Made by a program: the position numbers and the translations under genes. Shown in pieces: positions 5,599 through 6,105 of a DNA stretch of 6,105 nucleotides (positions within the stretch are counted from its first letter, which is position 1; the number at the start of each line of letters is the position of its first letter). This DNA comes from an uncultured Shinella sp. (lineage in GTDB: Bacteria > Pseudomonadota > Alphaproteobacteria > Rhizobiales > Rhizobiaceae). Location of the stretch: positions 1 through 6,105 of the forward strand of contig CAMLOC010000242.1 of NCBI GenBank assembly GCA_946481465.1. The letters are read 5' to 3'. The notes beneath the pieces were generated by a model. That model worked only from the letters and a program-made list of their open reading frames with translations, was not told the DNA's origin and did no database searches.

Positions 5599-6105
5599 TC
5601 ACGTCCACGCATATCGCACGATGTGGAAGAAGACCGGGGCGGCGAAGACGAGGCTGTCGGCGCGGTCGAGCATGCCGCCATGGCCCTCGATCATGTGGCC
5701 CCAGTCCTTCACGCCGCGGTCGCGCTTGATGGCGGAGGCGACGAGGCCGCCGAAGAAACCCATGATGCAGGCGAGCGCGGCGAGCGCGCCGGCCTCGAGC
5801 GGCGAGAACGGCGTCAGCCAGTAGAGCCCGGCACCGAGCAGCGAGGCGCTGGCAATGCCGCCGATCAGTCCCTCCCAGGTCTTCGACGGCGAAATGCTGG
5901 GCGCCACCTTGTGCCTGCCGAAGAGCTTTCCGAAAATATATTGCAGCACGTCGCTGCCCTGCACGGTGGCGATGAGGAAGGCGATGAGCAGCAGGCCCCG
6001 CCCCTCGTTGCCGGGAATGGGCAGCGTCACCAGCGCCGGCACATGGCTGATGCAATAGACCGAGAGCATGATGCCCCATTGCTGCTCGCTGACCCGTTCG
6101 AGGAC
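5599..6105 (-). CDS. Phosphatidate cytidylyltransferase (CdsA/YnbB-like), N-terminus outside window
   Basis: The minus-strand frame is open from the window edge (6105) to TGA at 5599-5601, showing 168 C-terminal residues; the ATG at 6069 is internal. Family signs are a hydrophobic segment ending in GSDVLQYIFGK, then SPSKTWEG, two further hydrophobic stretches, and the CDP-diglyceride synthetase signature SAIKRDRGVKD...GHGGMLDRAD near the C-terminus, with a final short hydrophobic helix (FAAPVFFHIV). The enzyme is an integral membrane protein making CDP-diacylglycerol from CTP and phosphatidic acid, the precursor of anionic and other phospholipids. Wording such as VLQYIFGK and HGGMLDRADSL resembles the YnbB-type paralogues more than the housekeeping CdsA next to undecaprenyl-diphosphate synthase. 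It lies 171 bp upstream of ridA on the same strand, with the RIME-like repeat between, so co-transcription is uncertain. Confidence 0.9.
   Translation of the reverse strand, partial: VLERVSEQQWGIMLSVYCISHVPALVTLPIPGNEGRGLLLIAFLIATVQGSDVLQYIFGKLFGRHKVAPSISPSKTWEGLIGGIASASLLGAGLYWLTPFSPLEAGALAALACIMGFFGGLVASAIKRDRGVKDWGHMIEGHGGMLDRADSLVFAAPVFFHIVRYAWT

Noticed and set aside
5441..6079. Minus-strand 212-codon frame overlapping cdsA and the repeat
   Set aside because: Out of frame with the clear CdsA motifs, and its 3' part runs through the RIME-like palindromes.

Overview
The window is high-GC DNA, densely packed with genes on both strands. It most likely comes from an alphaproteobacterium of the order Rhizobiales (Rhizobium, Sinorhizobium or Agrobacterium type). 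Codon use fits this. The best taxonomic clue is a roughly 106-bp intergenic element at 5450-5555 made of two large palindromes, which has the architecture of the rhizobial RIME1 intergenic mosaic element. The genus cannot be fixed from the sequence alone.

Layout, left to right. (1) 1-1101, +: C-terminal aminotransferase-fold part of a MocR-type (YdcR-like) GntR/PLP protein, with its N-terminus outside the window. (2) 1124-1864, -: classical short-chain dehydrogenase/reductase. (3) 1920-2606 (possibly to 2648), -: FCD-type GntR repressor. (4) 2706-3749, +: APH-fold small-molecule kinase resembling 5-hydroxylysine kinase. (5) 3752-5068, +: class III PLP enzyme resembling the ethanolamine-phosphate / 5-phosphohydroxylysine phospho-lyases. 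(6) 5089-5427, -: RidA-family enamine/imine deaminase. (7) 5450-5555: RIME1-like repeat. (8) 5599-6105, -: C-terminal part of a CdsA/YnbB-type phosphatidate cytidylyltransferase, cut by the window edge. No rRNA, tRNA, CRISPR array, phage or transposase gene was seen.

The biological core is the two-gene operon 2706-5068. A kinase is followed after only 2 nt by a PLP phospho-lyase. In animals the corresponding proteins are the products of separate genes: HYKK (AGPHD1), and PHYKPL or ETNPPL (AGXT2L2 or AGXT2L1). The inferred chemistry is phosphorylation of the hydroxyl of an amino alcohol, then elimination of phosphate and ammonia to leave an aldehyde. Candidate substrates are 5-hydroxylysine, ethanolamine or a relative. 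The divergent GntR repressor probably controls the locus. A near-identical 10-bp motif, TTGATRCATC, occurs in the kinase/gntR divergent region and again just upstream of the SDR gene, so gntR, SDR, kinase and lyase may form one regulon. RidA converges on the operon and could clear enamine/imine by-products, but that link is inference. The CdsA-like gene is a phospholipid gene, probably unrelated to the catabolic cluster.
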